Assembly: GCA_018242585.1 (NCBI GenBank)
Contig: JAFEBQ010000015.1
Span: forward strand, 129,889-186,007
Direction: 5' to 3'
From: Planctomycetota bacterium
GTDB taxonomy: Bacteria > Planctomycetota > Planctomycetia > Pirellulales > PNKZ01
DNA length: 56,119 nucleotides
In this document: positions 37,935 to 46,116 of the stretch, one piece after another
Layout: every line of letters starts with the position of its first letter
Numbering within the stretch: position 1 is the first letter of the stretch
Made by a program: the position numbers and the translations under genes
The notes under the pieces: generated by a model
Told to the model about the DNA's origin: nothing
The model's input: only the letters and a program-made list of their open reading frames with translations
Databases searched by the model: none

Positions 37935-38963
37935 ATGTCGCAGCCCAAGCCCGAGAATCCGCCGCTCGATCGTCGCGAGCTGCTGGCCTACGCCGCCTGG
38001 TTCGGGCCGGCCTTTCTGGCCGCGCAAGGGATCGCGACCGACGCGCTGGGGGACGAGCCCCCGAAGCCCGCCGCGTCGCCAGCGCCGACCGGCAAAAAGT
38101 ACCCGATGAAAAAGTCGATCAACCTGTGGGCGTTTCCCTACCCCCAGCACCAGACCTTGCGCCAGGCCATGCAACTGGCCAAGGACGCCGGCTTTGACGC
38201 GGTCGAATTGAACTACGCGCTCGATGGCGATCTGTCACCGGATGCTTCGCCCAGCGACATCGCCGCGGTGGGAAAGATGGCCCGGCAGATCGGGCTTGAA
38301 ATCAGCGGGCTCTGCTCGTTCTTGTACTGGCCGTATTCGCTGACGGCCAATGATTCCGAGCGCCGCGCCCGGGGGCTGGAACTTGCCCAACTGATGATCC
38401 AGGCGGCCAATGCGCTCGAAACGCCGAATCTGCTGACGATCGCCGGCTCGGTCTATATACCCTGGCTCCGCGATATCGAACCAGTCCCGAACGATGTCTG
38501 CGCTCGGCGCTCGCGCGAGGCGATCAACAAGTTGATCCCGGTGGCCGAGAAGGCCGGCGTTTACTTGAACCTGGAAAACATCTTCTCGAACGGCTTCTTG
38601 TTCAGCCCCGGCGAGATGTGCGAGTTCGTCGACAGTTTTCAGTCGGACCGGGTTCGTGTCCACTTTGACACCGGGAACATCATGCTCTACCAGTTCCCGG
38701 AGCATTGGATCCAGATTCTCGGCAAACGGATCCAGAACGTACACTTGAAGGAGTACAGCAAGAAGGTCAACGAGTTCAATCTCGACGCCTTCCGCCCCTT
38801 GCTCGACGGCACGACCAACTGGCCCGCGGTGCTCGAGGCCTTTGAAGCGGTCGGCTACAACGGCTATCTGACGTTCGAGTACTTCCACCCGTACCAGCAC
38901 TGGCCCGAAGCGCTGATCTACCAGACGTCCGACACGCTGGACCGAATGCTGGGGCGAAAATGA
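37935..38963 (+). CDS. Exported sugar phosphate isomerase/epimerase-like TIM barrel protein
   Basis: A 342-residue xylose-isomerase-like TIM barrel (AP endonuclease 2 family). The N-terminal LDRRELLAYAAWFGPAFLAA is a twin-arginine-like export signal, common for this family in planctomycetes. Barrel and metal-site motifs: INLWAFPYPQHQTLRQAMQL, GFDAVELNYALDG, VYLNLENIFSNGFLF (Glu), VRVHFDTGNIMLY (Asp/His), IQNVHLKEYSKK (His), GYLTFEYFHPYQHWP (Glu). GGAG lies 7 bases before the ATG. The stop overlaps the start of the next gene by 4 bases (ATGA). The sugar substrate is unknown. Confidence 0.88.
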   Translation: MSQPKPENPPLDRRELLAYAAWFGPAFLAAQGIATDALGDEPPKPAASPAPTGKKYPMKKSINLWAFPYPQHQTLRQAMQLAKDAGFDAVELNYALDGDLSPDASPSDIAAVGKMARQIGLEISGLCSFLYWPYSLTANDSERRARGLELAQLMIQAANALETPNLLTIAGSVYIPWLRDIEPVPNDVCARRSREAINKLIPVAEKAGVYLNLENIFSNGFLFSPGEMCEFVDSFQSDRVRVHFDTGNIMLYQFPEHWIQILGKRIQNVHLKEYSKKVNEFNLDAFRPLLDGTTNWPAVLEAFEAVGYNGYLTFEYFHPYQHWPEALIYQTSDTLDRMLGRK

Positions 38964-39361
38964 AAGCGATGAAGTGGAGCTTTGCTCTCGTCCTGTTTCT
39001 TTCAGCCGCCGGTTGTGGGGGCTCGACCGCTCGTAATGCGCTCCCGTCGAGCGCTACTGATATCCACGAATACTATTGGGACGATGGATTTCAGGGAGAT
39101 TTTGTTCGGTGCTTACGTGCGAAGATGACAGAGGCGGATTTTTCGATTTATGTCAATCGATTGGGTTTGAAAGAGAGGTACGAGACCTCTAAACACGAGA
39201 ATATACCTGTCCACTTTTTCGGTCGTTGCACCGAGCCCTGGTGGGATCCCCCCCTTGATCTCAAGGAAGGCGCGTATTTCAAATACACGCCCAAGGAAGA
39301 GTACTTTCAGGCCGTAGGCTATCGAAATGGCTACGCCTACTTCGTGGCGGCCGCTTGGTAG
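38960..39361 (+). CDS. Small putative lipoprotein
   Basis: A 133-residue protein with a lipoprotein signal: MKWSFALVLFLSAAGCGGST, lipobox SAAG-C. The rest has no recognised domain; it is rich in aromatics and acidic residues (DIHEYYWDDGFQGDFVRCLR, HFFGRCTEPWWDPP) and ends GYRNGYAYFVAAAW. The ATG overlaps the TGA of the preceding isomerase gene (ATGA), so translation is likely coupled and the two products may act together at the envelope. The lower GC of the coding sequence is noticeable. Confidence 0.72.
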   Translation: MKAMKWSFALVLFLSAAGCGGSTARNALPSSATDIHEYYWDDGFQGDFVRCLRAKMTEADFSIYVNRLGLKERYETSKHENIPVHFFGRCTEPWWDPPLDLKEGAYFKYTPKEEYFQAVGYRNGYAYFVAAAW

Positions 39362-39575
39362 TGATCGGCCGGCAATTGAGCTGCGTATTTCCTCATTGGG
39401 CGGCACCTTTCGCGGCAGCCAGCCGAAAGTCGTTTCGAGGTCACCGGGGTCGAGTGTCGCGTAAGCCGGCACAATCATTACGACCGGACTTCGTCCCCAT
39501 CCGCCGTGCTATAAATGAATGGGCGATAAGAGTTTGCTGCCGTCGTGGTGGCCAGCGGACAATGCTTGGAAAACT

Positions 39576-39604
39576 TTGACAAGCCTGCCCAGTCGCAACA
39601 TACT
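39576..39604 (+). promoter_or_regulatory. Sigma-70-like promoter before transglutaminase-like gene
   Basis: TTGACA (39576-39581), then a 17-bp spacer, then CATACT (39599-39604). The -35 is perfect and the -10 matches 4 of 6. It sits 115 bp before the ATG at 39720 in the 358-bp gap 39362-39719, where no gene or terminator was recognised. Confidence 0.5.
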
Positions 39605-39719
39605 GAGTATATTGCCAGCATGACAGCACGCCCGCTTTGCCCAGTTTTGCATGGGTAAATGTGAGCCGGGGCGGATCATGCCAGGCCCCTCATCCTTTGC
39701 AACTTTCGGTGCGGCAACG

Positions 39720-40886
39720 ATGACGCGACTTTCACTGCTCGTGGTCGGCCTGACGCTCGGTTGGCTGGCCAACTCGGCCTCGGCCCAAGCGCCGGCCGCC
39801 AATCCGCAAGCCGAGTCCTCGAATCGCTCGGCCAGCGGCACCAATCGCCCGTTCGACGCGGCCACCGACAGCGACGCCGACCCCGACAAGCCCGCGGCCA
39901 AGGTCGAACAGCCGGTCGAGCCAGCGCCGGGACAGATTCAGCGTCTGAGCAAGCAAGGGCCGCTCGTCCTTGATCCCGAACTCGAACTGTTGGACCCCCG
40001 GGTCTATCGCGTACGCATCGGGCTCAAGATCGAAGCGCCGGATGGCGCGGCCAAGCAGGTCGTAGCCATGTGTCCGGTGCCGATCGATTGGCCCGAGCAG
40101 CGCTTGCGATTGTTAAGCGAAAAGATCAGCCCCAGTGTCCGCGCGACCGAAACTCTGATCAAGAACCAGTGCGGCATGGTCAAGCTGCAGGTCGAGGTGA
40201 TTCCCAAGGGGGGCACCGTCGTCTGGGAACGCTTGTACGAGATCACGCGTTATCGCTTGAACTTCAAGTTGCCGGCCACCGAGTTGAAATACGCCAAGGC
40301 TCCGCCCAGCGAGCTGCGCGAGCAGTTGACCAAGCCGGCGCCCGGACTGGAAATGCAGCACACCAAGATCATCGATTTGGCCAAGAAGCTGGGGCACGAA
40401 GGGAAAAGCGACGAGCCCTGGGACGAAGTCAAGCACTACTGGCAATGGGTCCGCGACAATGTCAAGTTCCAGAACGGCGACTTCCGCGGCGCGTTGTTCG
40501 CCGTCGAACAGAAGTGCGGCGACTGTGAAGAAATGAGCGCACTATTCATCAGCGTCTGCCGGCTGAACGGCGCCGTGGCTCGCACCGTGTGGGTCGAAGG
40601 GCACAACTTCCCCGAGTTTTACATGCTCGACGCCAAGGGGACCGGGCACTGGATTCCGGCCCAGGTGGTCGGCCCCGCCTGGTTCGGTGAAATGGTCGAG
40701 TACCGCCCGATCTTCCAAAAGGGTGATCGGTTCTTCGATCCGTTCCGCAAAGAATACGTCCGCTACGCGCCGCAGACGGCGCGGGCTGACGGCGGCGGCT
40801 CGCCGCCGAAATTGACCGTCATCCACGACATCATCGCCGATTCGGATATCAATGGTCCGACGTACGACAACCCGGCCCCGCGTTAA
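39720..40886 (+). CDS. Exported transglutaminase-like domain protein
   Basis: A 388-residue protein with a signal peptide (MTRLSLLVVGLTLGWLANSA, cut near ASAQA), a beta-rich N-terminal half, and a transglutaminase-like cysteine-protease fold at about 230-340. The likely catalytic Cys is in VEQKCGDCEEMSALFISVCR, the His in VWVEGHNFPEFYMLD, and the Asp just after it in the same segment. Such proteins cleave or cross-link peptides. The ATG at 39720 starts the signal; earlier in-frame starts (39651, 39678) only add residues before it. Its last 35 bases overlap the start of the DUF1549 gene, so it belongs to the operon with the DUF1549-DUF1501 pair. Confidence 0.86.
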   Translation: MTRLSLLVVGLTLGWLANSASAQAPAANPQAESSNRSASGTNRPFDAATDSDADPDKPAAKVEQPVEPAPGQIQRLSKQGPLVLDPELELLDPRVYRVRIGLKIEAPDGAAKQVVAMCPVPIDWPEQRLRLLSEKISPSVRATETLIKNQCGMVKLQVEVIPKGGTVVWERLYEITRYRLNFKLPATELKYAKAPPSELREQLTKPAPGLEMQHTKIIDLAKKLGHEGKSDEPWDEVKHYWQWVRDNVKFQNGDFRGALFAVEQKCGDCEEMSALFISVCRLNGAVARTVWVEGHNFPEFYMLDAKGTGHWIPAQVVGPAWFGEMVEYRPIFQKGDRFFDPFRKEYVRYAPQTARADGGGSPPKLTVIHDIIADSDINGPTYDNPAPR

Positions 40887-42597
40887 GCGAACCGGCCTGG
40901 CGCTCTGCGGAGCGGCGGCACTCTGGTTCGTCGCTGAGCTGCGCGCCGCCGAGCCGACCGCACAATCGGCATCATCGGGCCAAACGTCAACTGCCTCGGC
41001 CGCTGCTACTGCTTCAACGTCAGTGGACAGCGAAGCCGAACTGATCGCCCGGCGTCGCGAGCGAATCAAGTTGCTGCCTCCCCCGCCCGCGTCACCGACG
41101 GTGAGCGCGCCGACGAACAACCCGATCGATCAATTCCTCGTTGCCGACTGGGCCAAGTCGCCGGCGCCGAGTGGCGCACCGGAGCCGGCGCTCTGCGACG
41201 ACGCCACGTTTTGCCGCCGTGTCTACCTGGACCTGATTGGCGTGATTCCATCGCTGGTCGAAGTGAACCGGTTCCTCGCCGATTCGTCGCCGGAAAAGCG
41301 TAACAAGCTGATCGACGCGCTCCTCGCCCGGCGCGGCGAGTACGCCGCCCATTGGGCCCCGTTTTGGGAAGACGCGCTGGGGAGCCAAAACGTCGCCTCG
41401 CAAGGGGGCATTCTCACGCACGGCGACTACCGCAAGTGGATTCTCGACAGCTTCGAGCAAGGCCGATCGTTCGATGTAATGGTGGCCGAACTGCTCGACC
41501 CGACCATGCCGCGCCGCAAGCAGGTCGAGCGCCCCGACGTGTTTGGCGAGCGGTACAACGTCGAATACGTCCGCAACGAAGATCACACCGCCACGCTGCA
41601 AACCGCGGCCAATGTCGGCCAGTTGTTCCTCGGCACCAGCATGAAGTGCGCCAGTTGCCACGATCACTTCGACAATGCCGAGTGGACGCAGGAGCGGTTC
41701 TTAGGCTTCGCCGGGCTGTTCGCGCCGTACGATCTCGAGAAGATTCGCTGCGACGTCCGCTCGGGTAAGACCGTGCCGGCGCGGTGGCCATTTGAATCGG
41801 CCGACGCCGTGGTGAAACTGCCCGTGAATCCCGCCGCGCGGCTTCACCAGACGGCCCAGCAGATCGTCGATCCGCTGAATGCGCGCTTTGCGCGGACAAT
41901 CGTTAATCGGCTTTGGCGACGGTTCCTGGGGGCCGGTCTGTTCGAACCGGTCGATGATTACCGCGGCGATACCGTGGTCAGCCATCCCGAGTTGCTCGAC
42001 TGGCTGACCCACGACTTTATCACGCATGACTACCAGATTAACCACACCGTCCGGCTGATCTTGCGGAGTCGGACGTATCAATTGCGGTACGAGCCACAAC
42101 TGGCCGATACGCTCGACCTGGGCCGGCGTGACGTGGTACGAATGTTCCGCTCGCCAGGGCTGCGGCGTCTGACGGCCGAGCAGTTCATCGACAGTGTCCG
42201 CATGGCCACGGCCGAGCAGTTACCTCCGGCCGAACGCAACTTCCAGGATGCCCGCTCGACCGGCTTGCCCCGCGCGCTGGGGAAGCCCGCCTCGCGGAAC
42301 GAGATCATCACCGCTCGACCGGACGACGTGGCCGTCGTTCAGTTGCTGGAACTGATGAACGGCCCCGAGTTGCAAGCCCTGCTCGACGAAGCGGTCGTCC
42401 TGCACCGGGCGGTGCGCAAGGCCGATTTACCCCGGCTGGTCGACAAGATGTATCGCACGGCGCTTTCGCGGCCGCCCAATGCCGACGAACGTCGCGCCGG
42501 GCTGACGTTCCTGTCGGCCAATCCGAACTACGCCGAGGGTGTCAAAGACCTGTATTGGGTGTTGTTCTGCTCGCCTGAGTTTCAATACATCAGATGA
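40852..42597 (+). CDS. DUF1549/DUF1553 protein without N-terminal cytochrome domain
   Basis: A 581-residue exported protein. Signal peptide about 1-33 (RTGLALCGAAALWFVAELRA). DUF1549 about 85-290, with FCRRVYLDLIGVIPSLVEVN and a CxxCH motif in MKCASCHDHFDNAEWTQERF (Cys266, Cys269, His270). DUF1553 about 340-575, with [40 protein letters not shown] and the closing YWVLFCSPEFQYIR. Unlike the longer protein at 12938-15844 it has no separate N-terminal cytochrome module and no discoidin-like insert. The ATG lies 35 bp inside the end of the transglutaminase gene; no other start gives a signal peptide. It pairs with the DUF1501 gene 64 bp downstream. Confidence 0.9.
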   Translation: MVRRTTTRPRVKRTGLALCGAAALWFVAELRAAEPTAQSASSGQTSTASAAATASTSVDSEAELIARRRERIKLLPPPPASPTVSAPTNNPIDQFLVADWAKSPAPSGAPEPALCDDATFCRRVYLDLIGVIPSLVEVNRFLADSSPEKRNKLIDALLARRGEYAAHWAPFWEDALGSQNVASQGGILTHGDYRKWILDSFEQGRSFDVMVAELLDPTMPRRKQVERPDVFGERYNVEYVRNEDHTATLQTAANVGQLFLGTSMKCASCHDHFDNAEWTQERFLGFAGLFAPYDLEKIRCDVRSGKTVPARWPFESADAVVKLPVNPAARLHQTAQQIVDPLNARFARTIVNRLWRRFLGAGLFEPVDDYRGDTVVSHPELLDWLTHDFITHDYQINHTVRLILRSRTYQLRYEPQLADTLDLGRRDVVRMFRSPGLRRLTAEQFIDSVRMATAEQLPPAERNFQDARSTGLPRALGKPASRNEIITARPDDVAVVQLLELMNGPELQALLDEAVVLHRAVRKADLPRLVDKMYRTALSRPPNADERRAGLTFLSANPNYAEGVKDLYWVLFCSPEFQYIR

Positions 42598-42598
42598 A

Positions 42599-42630
42599 GT
42601 AGCGATTAGCCATTAGCAACTAGCGATTAG
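42599..42630. repeat. CTAG-type dispersed repeat
   Basis: TAGCGATTAGCCATTAGCAA-type words fill half of the 64-bp gap between the DUF1549 and DUF1501 genes. Same family as 1781-1810. Confidence 0.5.
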
Positions 42631-42661
42631 ATGAAGACAAGAAGCATTCACGTTACCAATC

Positions 42662-44143
42662 ATGTCACGCTCGTTTACTAGACGCGAGGTTTTGCAGGCC
42701 GGGGCCGCGGCTCTGTGCGGCGCGGTCGGCTGGCCGGGCGTGGCACCGGCGGCCGAAGGGCTGCAAGCGCGCCTGCCGTCGTCGGCCGAGAGCGTGATCT
42801 TCATCTGGCTCCCCGGGGGCGTGCCGCAGCAAGATTGCTGGGACTGGAAAGCCCACACGCCATTCGAGAAAGGGATGCGCGGCAGCCAGGTGCTCGGCAC
42901 CTGCCCGTCGATCCCCACCTCGGTCGACGGCTTGCGGTTCGGCGCGGGGCTCGAACAGTTGGCTTCGGTCATGCAGCACGGCACGCTGGTGCGCAGCCTG
43001 GCCAGCGATGTGAAGTTCGGCGCGGTCCACCTGAAGGCCCAGTATTACATGCTGACCGGGCACTTGTTCCCGGCCGGCGTCAAGGTGCCCAGCATCGGCG
43101 CGGCCGCGGCGCGCATCCTGGGCCCGCGTCACGCGCAGGTGCCGCCGTACATCTACATCGGTCGTGACATCGACACCAGCGACTCGGAAAAACAATTCAT
43201 CACCGAGGCGATCGGCCCCGGCTTTTACGGCGTGAAGCACGCGCCGTTCATGATTCCCGATCCGACGCAAGGGCTGGCCACGTTGCGGGCCGCATCGGGT
43301 GTGACGATGGAACGGCTCGACCGCCGGCTCGAATACTTGAAGGCTCAGTCCCGGATGTCCGGCGACACGCTGCGCGCCGCCCCCAAGGTCGAAGATTACC
43401 TGCGAACGATGGAACTGGCCCGGGGCATGATGGACTCGCCGGTCAAGCGGGCGTTCGATTACGCCAAAGAAGAAACGCCCGAAACGATCGCCGCGTACGA
43501 GCCGCGCATCGAGCAGAAAGAGTTGCTCGACAAAGCCTACTTTCACGGCCGGCGCTTCGGGCATGGGCTGCTGTTGGCGCGGCGGCTGGTCGAAGCCGGT
43601 GCGCGGTTCGTGCAGGTCGAATACCAATACGCGGCATTCCGTGGCTTTGACACGCATGAGAATGGCGCGCGACGGATCGTCGAAATGAAGAAGCAAGTCG
43701 ACGGCCCGATTGCGCAGTTGATTCGCGATCTGACCGATCGCGGCATGTTGAATCGGACGCTGGTGGTGATTGCCACCGAGTTTGGCCGCACGGTTGCCAA
43801 TCAGGCCAAGGCCGGCGTCGAGCCGATCGGCTTCGCCGAGCAGCAGTCGGGCGACGATCTGGTGATCGAAGACGAAAAGATGTACGGCCATCACGGCCAC
43901 TTCAGCAGCGCGAACGCCATGCTCTTATTCGGTGGCGGTTTCCAGCGTGGGCTGGTCCATGGCCGGACGGCCGATCGGCACCCGATGGTGGCAGTCGAGA
44001 ATCCGGTCGCGCTCACCGACATGCACGCCACCATCTACCGGGCGCTGGGCATTCCGGCCGACACGTACTATCTGACCGAAGGCCGCCCGGTCCACGTCAC
44101 CAAAGACGGCCGCGGCAAGCCGATCGAGGCTCTGCTCGCTTGA
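42662..44143 (+). CDS. DUF1501 protein with twin-arginine signal
   Basis: A 493-residue DUF1501 protein. The N-terminus SFTRREVLQAGAAALCGAVG is a good Tat signal, cleaved near APAAEG. Family segments: VIFIWLPGGVPQQDCWDWKA, GTLVRSLASDVKFGAVHLKA, FVQVEYQYAAFRGFDTHENG, LVVIATEFGRTVANQAKAGV, and MYGHHGHFSSANAMLLFGGG. The late segment HPMVAVENPVALTDMHATIY is the usual C-terminal landmark. It forms a pair with the upstream DUF1549 gene, the forward-strand counterpart of the reverse-strand pair at 11452-15844. The function of the family is unproven. An inverted repeat that may end transcription from both sides begins 8 bp after the stop. Confidence 0.92.
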   Translation: MSRSFTRREVLQAGAAALCGAVGWPGVAPAAEGLQARLPSSAESVIFIWLPGGVPQQDCWDWKAHTPFEKGMRGSQVLGTCPSIPTSVDGLRFGAGLEQLASVMQHGTLVRSLASDVKFGAVHLKAQYYMLTGHLFPAGVKVPSIGAAAARILGPRHAQVPPYIYIGRDIDTSDSEKQFITEAIGPGFYGVKHAPFMIPDPTQGLATLRAASGVTMERLDRRLEYLKAQSRMSGDTLRAAPKVEDYLRTMELARGMMDSPVKRAFDYAKEETPETIAAYEPRIEQKELLDKAYFHGRRFGHGLLLARRLVEAGARFVQVEYQYAAFRGFDTHENGARRIVEMKKQVDGPIAQLIRDLTDRGMLNRTLVVIATEFGRTVANQAKAGVEPIGFAEQQSGDDLVIEDEKMYGHHGHFSSANAMLLFGGGFQRGLVHGRTADRHPMVAVENPVALTDMHATIYRALGIPADTYYLTEGRPVHVTKDGRGKPIEALLA

Positions 44144-44150
44144 AGACTAG

Positions 44151-44261
44151 CCACGGAGGCACGGAGACACAGAGGTCTTCACGGAGAAGGAATTCAAGGA
44201 AATGCTTTTTTCATCCGCTTTTCCCCTCCGTGCAATCCTCTGTGTCTCAGTGCCTCCGTGG
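44151..44261. terminator. Long imperfect hairpin between convergent genes (CCACGGAGGCAC repeats)
   Basis: The left arm CCACGGAGGCACGGAGACAC-AGAGG (44151-44175) pairs with 44237-44261 with one mismatch in 25. A second inner pair, CACGGAG/CTCCGTG, continues the stem. It fills the space between two convergent stop codons, which suggests a bidirectional terminator, though it lacks a classical T-run except TTTTTT near the loop. Related repeats: 45942-45999 and 51903-51929. Confidence 0.6.
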
Positions 44262-45272
44262 CTAACTTAGTCTCAAAAGGAACGGAATCTCGGCCAAGAC
44301 GTGGAGCATGGCGACCGTGAAGTACACGTCGCGGGTCAGCGGATAGTTCGCCAGGAAGCACGCCCAGAGCAACAACATCACCAGCGCCCCAGCCGCCACC
44401 ACGCCGGCGAGCGCACGGCGCCAGGTCATCGACCGGCGAGCCAGCGGCACGTTCTTCAACTGCCATGGCGCGGCGCGAAAACTGACCAACGGGATAGCCA
44501 CGATCCAGATCGCGTAATGGAGCGATTCCAGGAACGTGTGCGTCGCCACCAGCAAATGACTCGATACGCCGCCGAGTACGTCCGCCCCCGCGTGACTGGT
44601 GATGCGCAACGTCAACGCATCGACCCCCGGCAGCGACGGCGCGCTGGCCAATCGCCACCACAAAGCGGCTAAGAACAACGGCAAGCAAGCCAGGCACGCC
44701 CGATAAGTCCCTTGCCAGGCCGGGCGCTGGCGTCCCAACTCGCGATCGAGGAACCACAGCGCCACTATTGGGTGCAGGTAAACCAGCAACAGCCCCCATT
44801 CCATCGGCCACAGCCACGCGGCCGCGATCATGATCGAGCCGATCGGGATGCTCCAAGTGGCATCGAACGTCGGGTTCTGCCGCGAACGAATCTGTACGAG
44901 CGCGACGATCCACACGACGAGCAGGCTGTTCCAAGCGGCCGCCGCCACGCGCCAGCCTTCGTCTCCCCAACTGCCGCGCTCGGCCAGCCAGGGGAGCAAG
45001 GCGAAGCCCGCCGTCAGCGCGACGACGCCGGCAATGCCCGTCAGGAAGAATGTCCGCAGCGCGCCCCACCGGCCCGGCATCCGCGACAAGAAGTAGCGAG
45101 CTTCGAGCCAATTGTGCGGCCCGGCGAACAAGAACACCGTGACGATCGAGAAGCCGATCGGCAGCCAGCCAGCCAGCAAGCAGGCCGAGCCCATCGTCAA
45201 CAACACCGCCACGGCCAGCGGCCAATGCCACGGGCGTGCAGTGCGCAGCGAAATGTCGGCTACGGTCGACAC
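44262..45272 (-). CDS. Polytopic membrane protein of unknown function
   Basis: A 336-residue inner-membrane protein with about nine hydrophobic segments. Striking sequence motifs: FLFAGPHNWLEARYFLSRMP after the second segment, MEWGLLLVYLHPIVALWFLD in the middle, and LVATHTFLESLHYAIWIVAI near residue 255. Histidines and acidic residues recur within or at the edge of helices (PHNWLE, LHP, HTFLESLHY), as in membrane di-iron or carotenoid-cleaving enzymes, but I cannot name the family. The gene starts 24 bp after the stop of the small secreted/membrane protein gene and is surely co-transcribed with it. The stop touches the hairpin at 44151-44261. Confidence 0.78.
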   Translation of the reverse strand: MSTVADISLRTARPWHWPLAVAVLLTMGSACLLAGWLPIGFSIVTVFLFAGPHNWLEARYFLSRMPGRWGALRTFFLTGIAGVVALTAGFALLPWLAERGSWGDEGWRVAAAAWNSLLVVWIVALVQIRSRQNPTFDATWSIPIGSIMIAAAWLWPMEWGLLLVYLHPIVALWFLDRELGRQRPAWQGTYRACLACLPLFLAALWWRLASAPSLPGVDALTLRITSHAGADVLGGVSSHLLVATHTFLESLHYAIWIVAIPLVSFRAAPWQLKNVPLARRSMTWRRALAGVVAAGALVMLLLWACFLANYPLTRDVYFTVAMLHVLAEIPFLLRLS

Positions 45273-45296
45273 AATATCGTCCCCGCCGTTTGGGCG

Positions 45297-45842
45297 TTAT
45301 TGCGCGTTCGGCGCTGGGGCCGGCGCGCCAAAGTTACCTGGGGCGTCAAAGTACGACGCCGGGACTTGCAGCCGAATGACGTCGCCGTGGGCCACAAGGC
45401 TGACGACCACTTCGGTCGGGACATTGTCAAAGCGCGGGTCGCTGGCCAGTTGCTGGTTGGGACCACGATTGCGACCCGGCAATGGTACATCGGCCCAGGC
45501 CGTCGCTCCGGCGAACAGCGCCGCCGCGCAAAGTACCGCCAAGGCCGCTGACTTTGATCGGCGGCGGCCCACGAACAGCGCCGCCGCGATGCCGACCGAC
45601 AGGGCGACACCGGCTGCCGCGGTGCGGAAACCCGACGAGTCGTCGCCATTCAGACCGACGCGATGCTGGACGAAGCGTTGCGGGATGATGAGCTTGGGCT
45701 GCTGGATGTTCTCGTCGACGGTGACGACGAACGGGACGGTCGGCTTGAACCCCTTGGGGGGAACGACGTCGGCCCAGGCGTCACGTGAAGCAGAAAAAAG
45801 TACGGCAAGAGCGCAGCAGACAAGAGCGAGGCGATGAGTCAT
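45297..45842 (-). CDS. Small exported/membrane protein paired with polytopic membrane protein
   Basis: A 181-residue protein, not recognised. The N-terminal signal (LALVCCALAVLFSASRDAWA) is followed by a soluble stretch (PFVVTVDENIQQPKLIIPQR). Two hydrophobic segments (about 73-118, AAAGVALSVGIAAALFVG and AALAVLCAAALFAGATAWA) are separated by RRRSKS. The C-terminal domain contains FDNVPTEVVVSLVAHGDVIR and ends in an Ala/Pro-rich tail. The second hydrophobic segment ends in ATAWADVP, which looks like another signal-peptidase site, as if two exported proteins were fused. It is the first gene of the two-gene reverse operon with the polytopic protein. Confidence 0.72.
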   Translation of the reverse strand: MTHRLALVCCALAVLFSASRDAWADVVPPKGFKPTVPFVVTVDENIQQPKLIIPQRFVQHRVGLNGDDSSGFRTAAAGVALSVGIAAALFVGRRRSKSAALAVLCAAALFAGATAWADVPLPGRNRGPNQQLASDPRFDNVPTEVVVSLVAHGDVIRLQVPASYFDAPGNFGAPAPAPNAQ

Positions 45843-45941
45843 CTCAATATTCCTCCGAGAAAGATGCGACAGAACGCCGCAGGAGCTGCCCAGTAACGCC
45901 CGTTAGTGTAACGGCGTATGCGCGGTAGGCAAATTTTCATT

Positions 45942-45999
45942 TGCCACGGAGGCACGTACGCCACGGAGACACTGTGGCACGGAGGGATGCACGGAGAGG
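45942..45999. repeat. CCACGGAGGCAC-type repeat
   Basis: Three partial units (GCCACGGAGGCAC, GCCACGGAGACAC, GGCACGGAGGGATGCACGGAG) stand in tandem in the 274-bp gap 45843-46116. Same family as 44151-44261; a CTAG-type repeat follows at 46080-46111. Confidence 0.55.
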
Positions 46000-46116
46000 A
46001 AAGGCGCAGGGGGGCGGGGGGCAATGGAGAGGAGATTGTGGAAAGTAGACAGTCGATCGCGCAGGCGCGCAGCGGCTTCTACTAGCCCCTAGTCTCTCGT
46101 CCCTAGCCCCTTTTTC

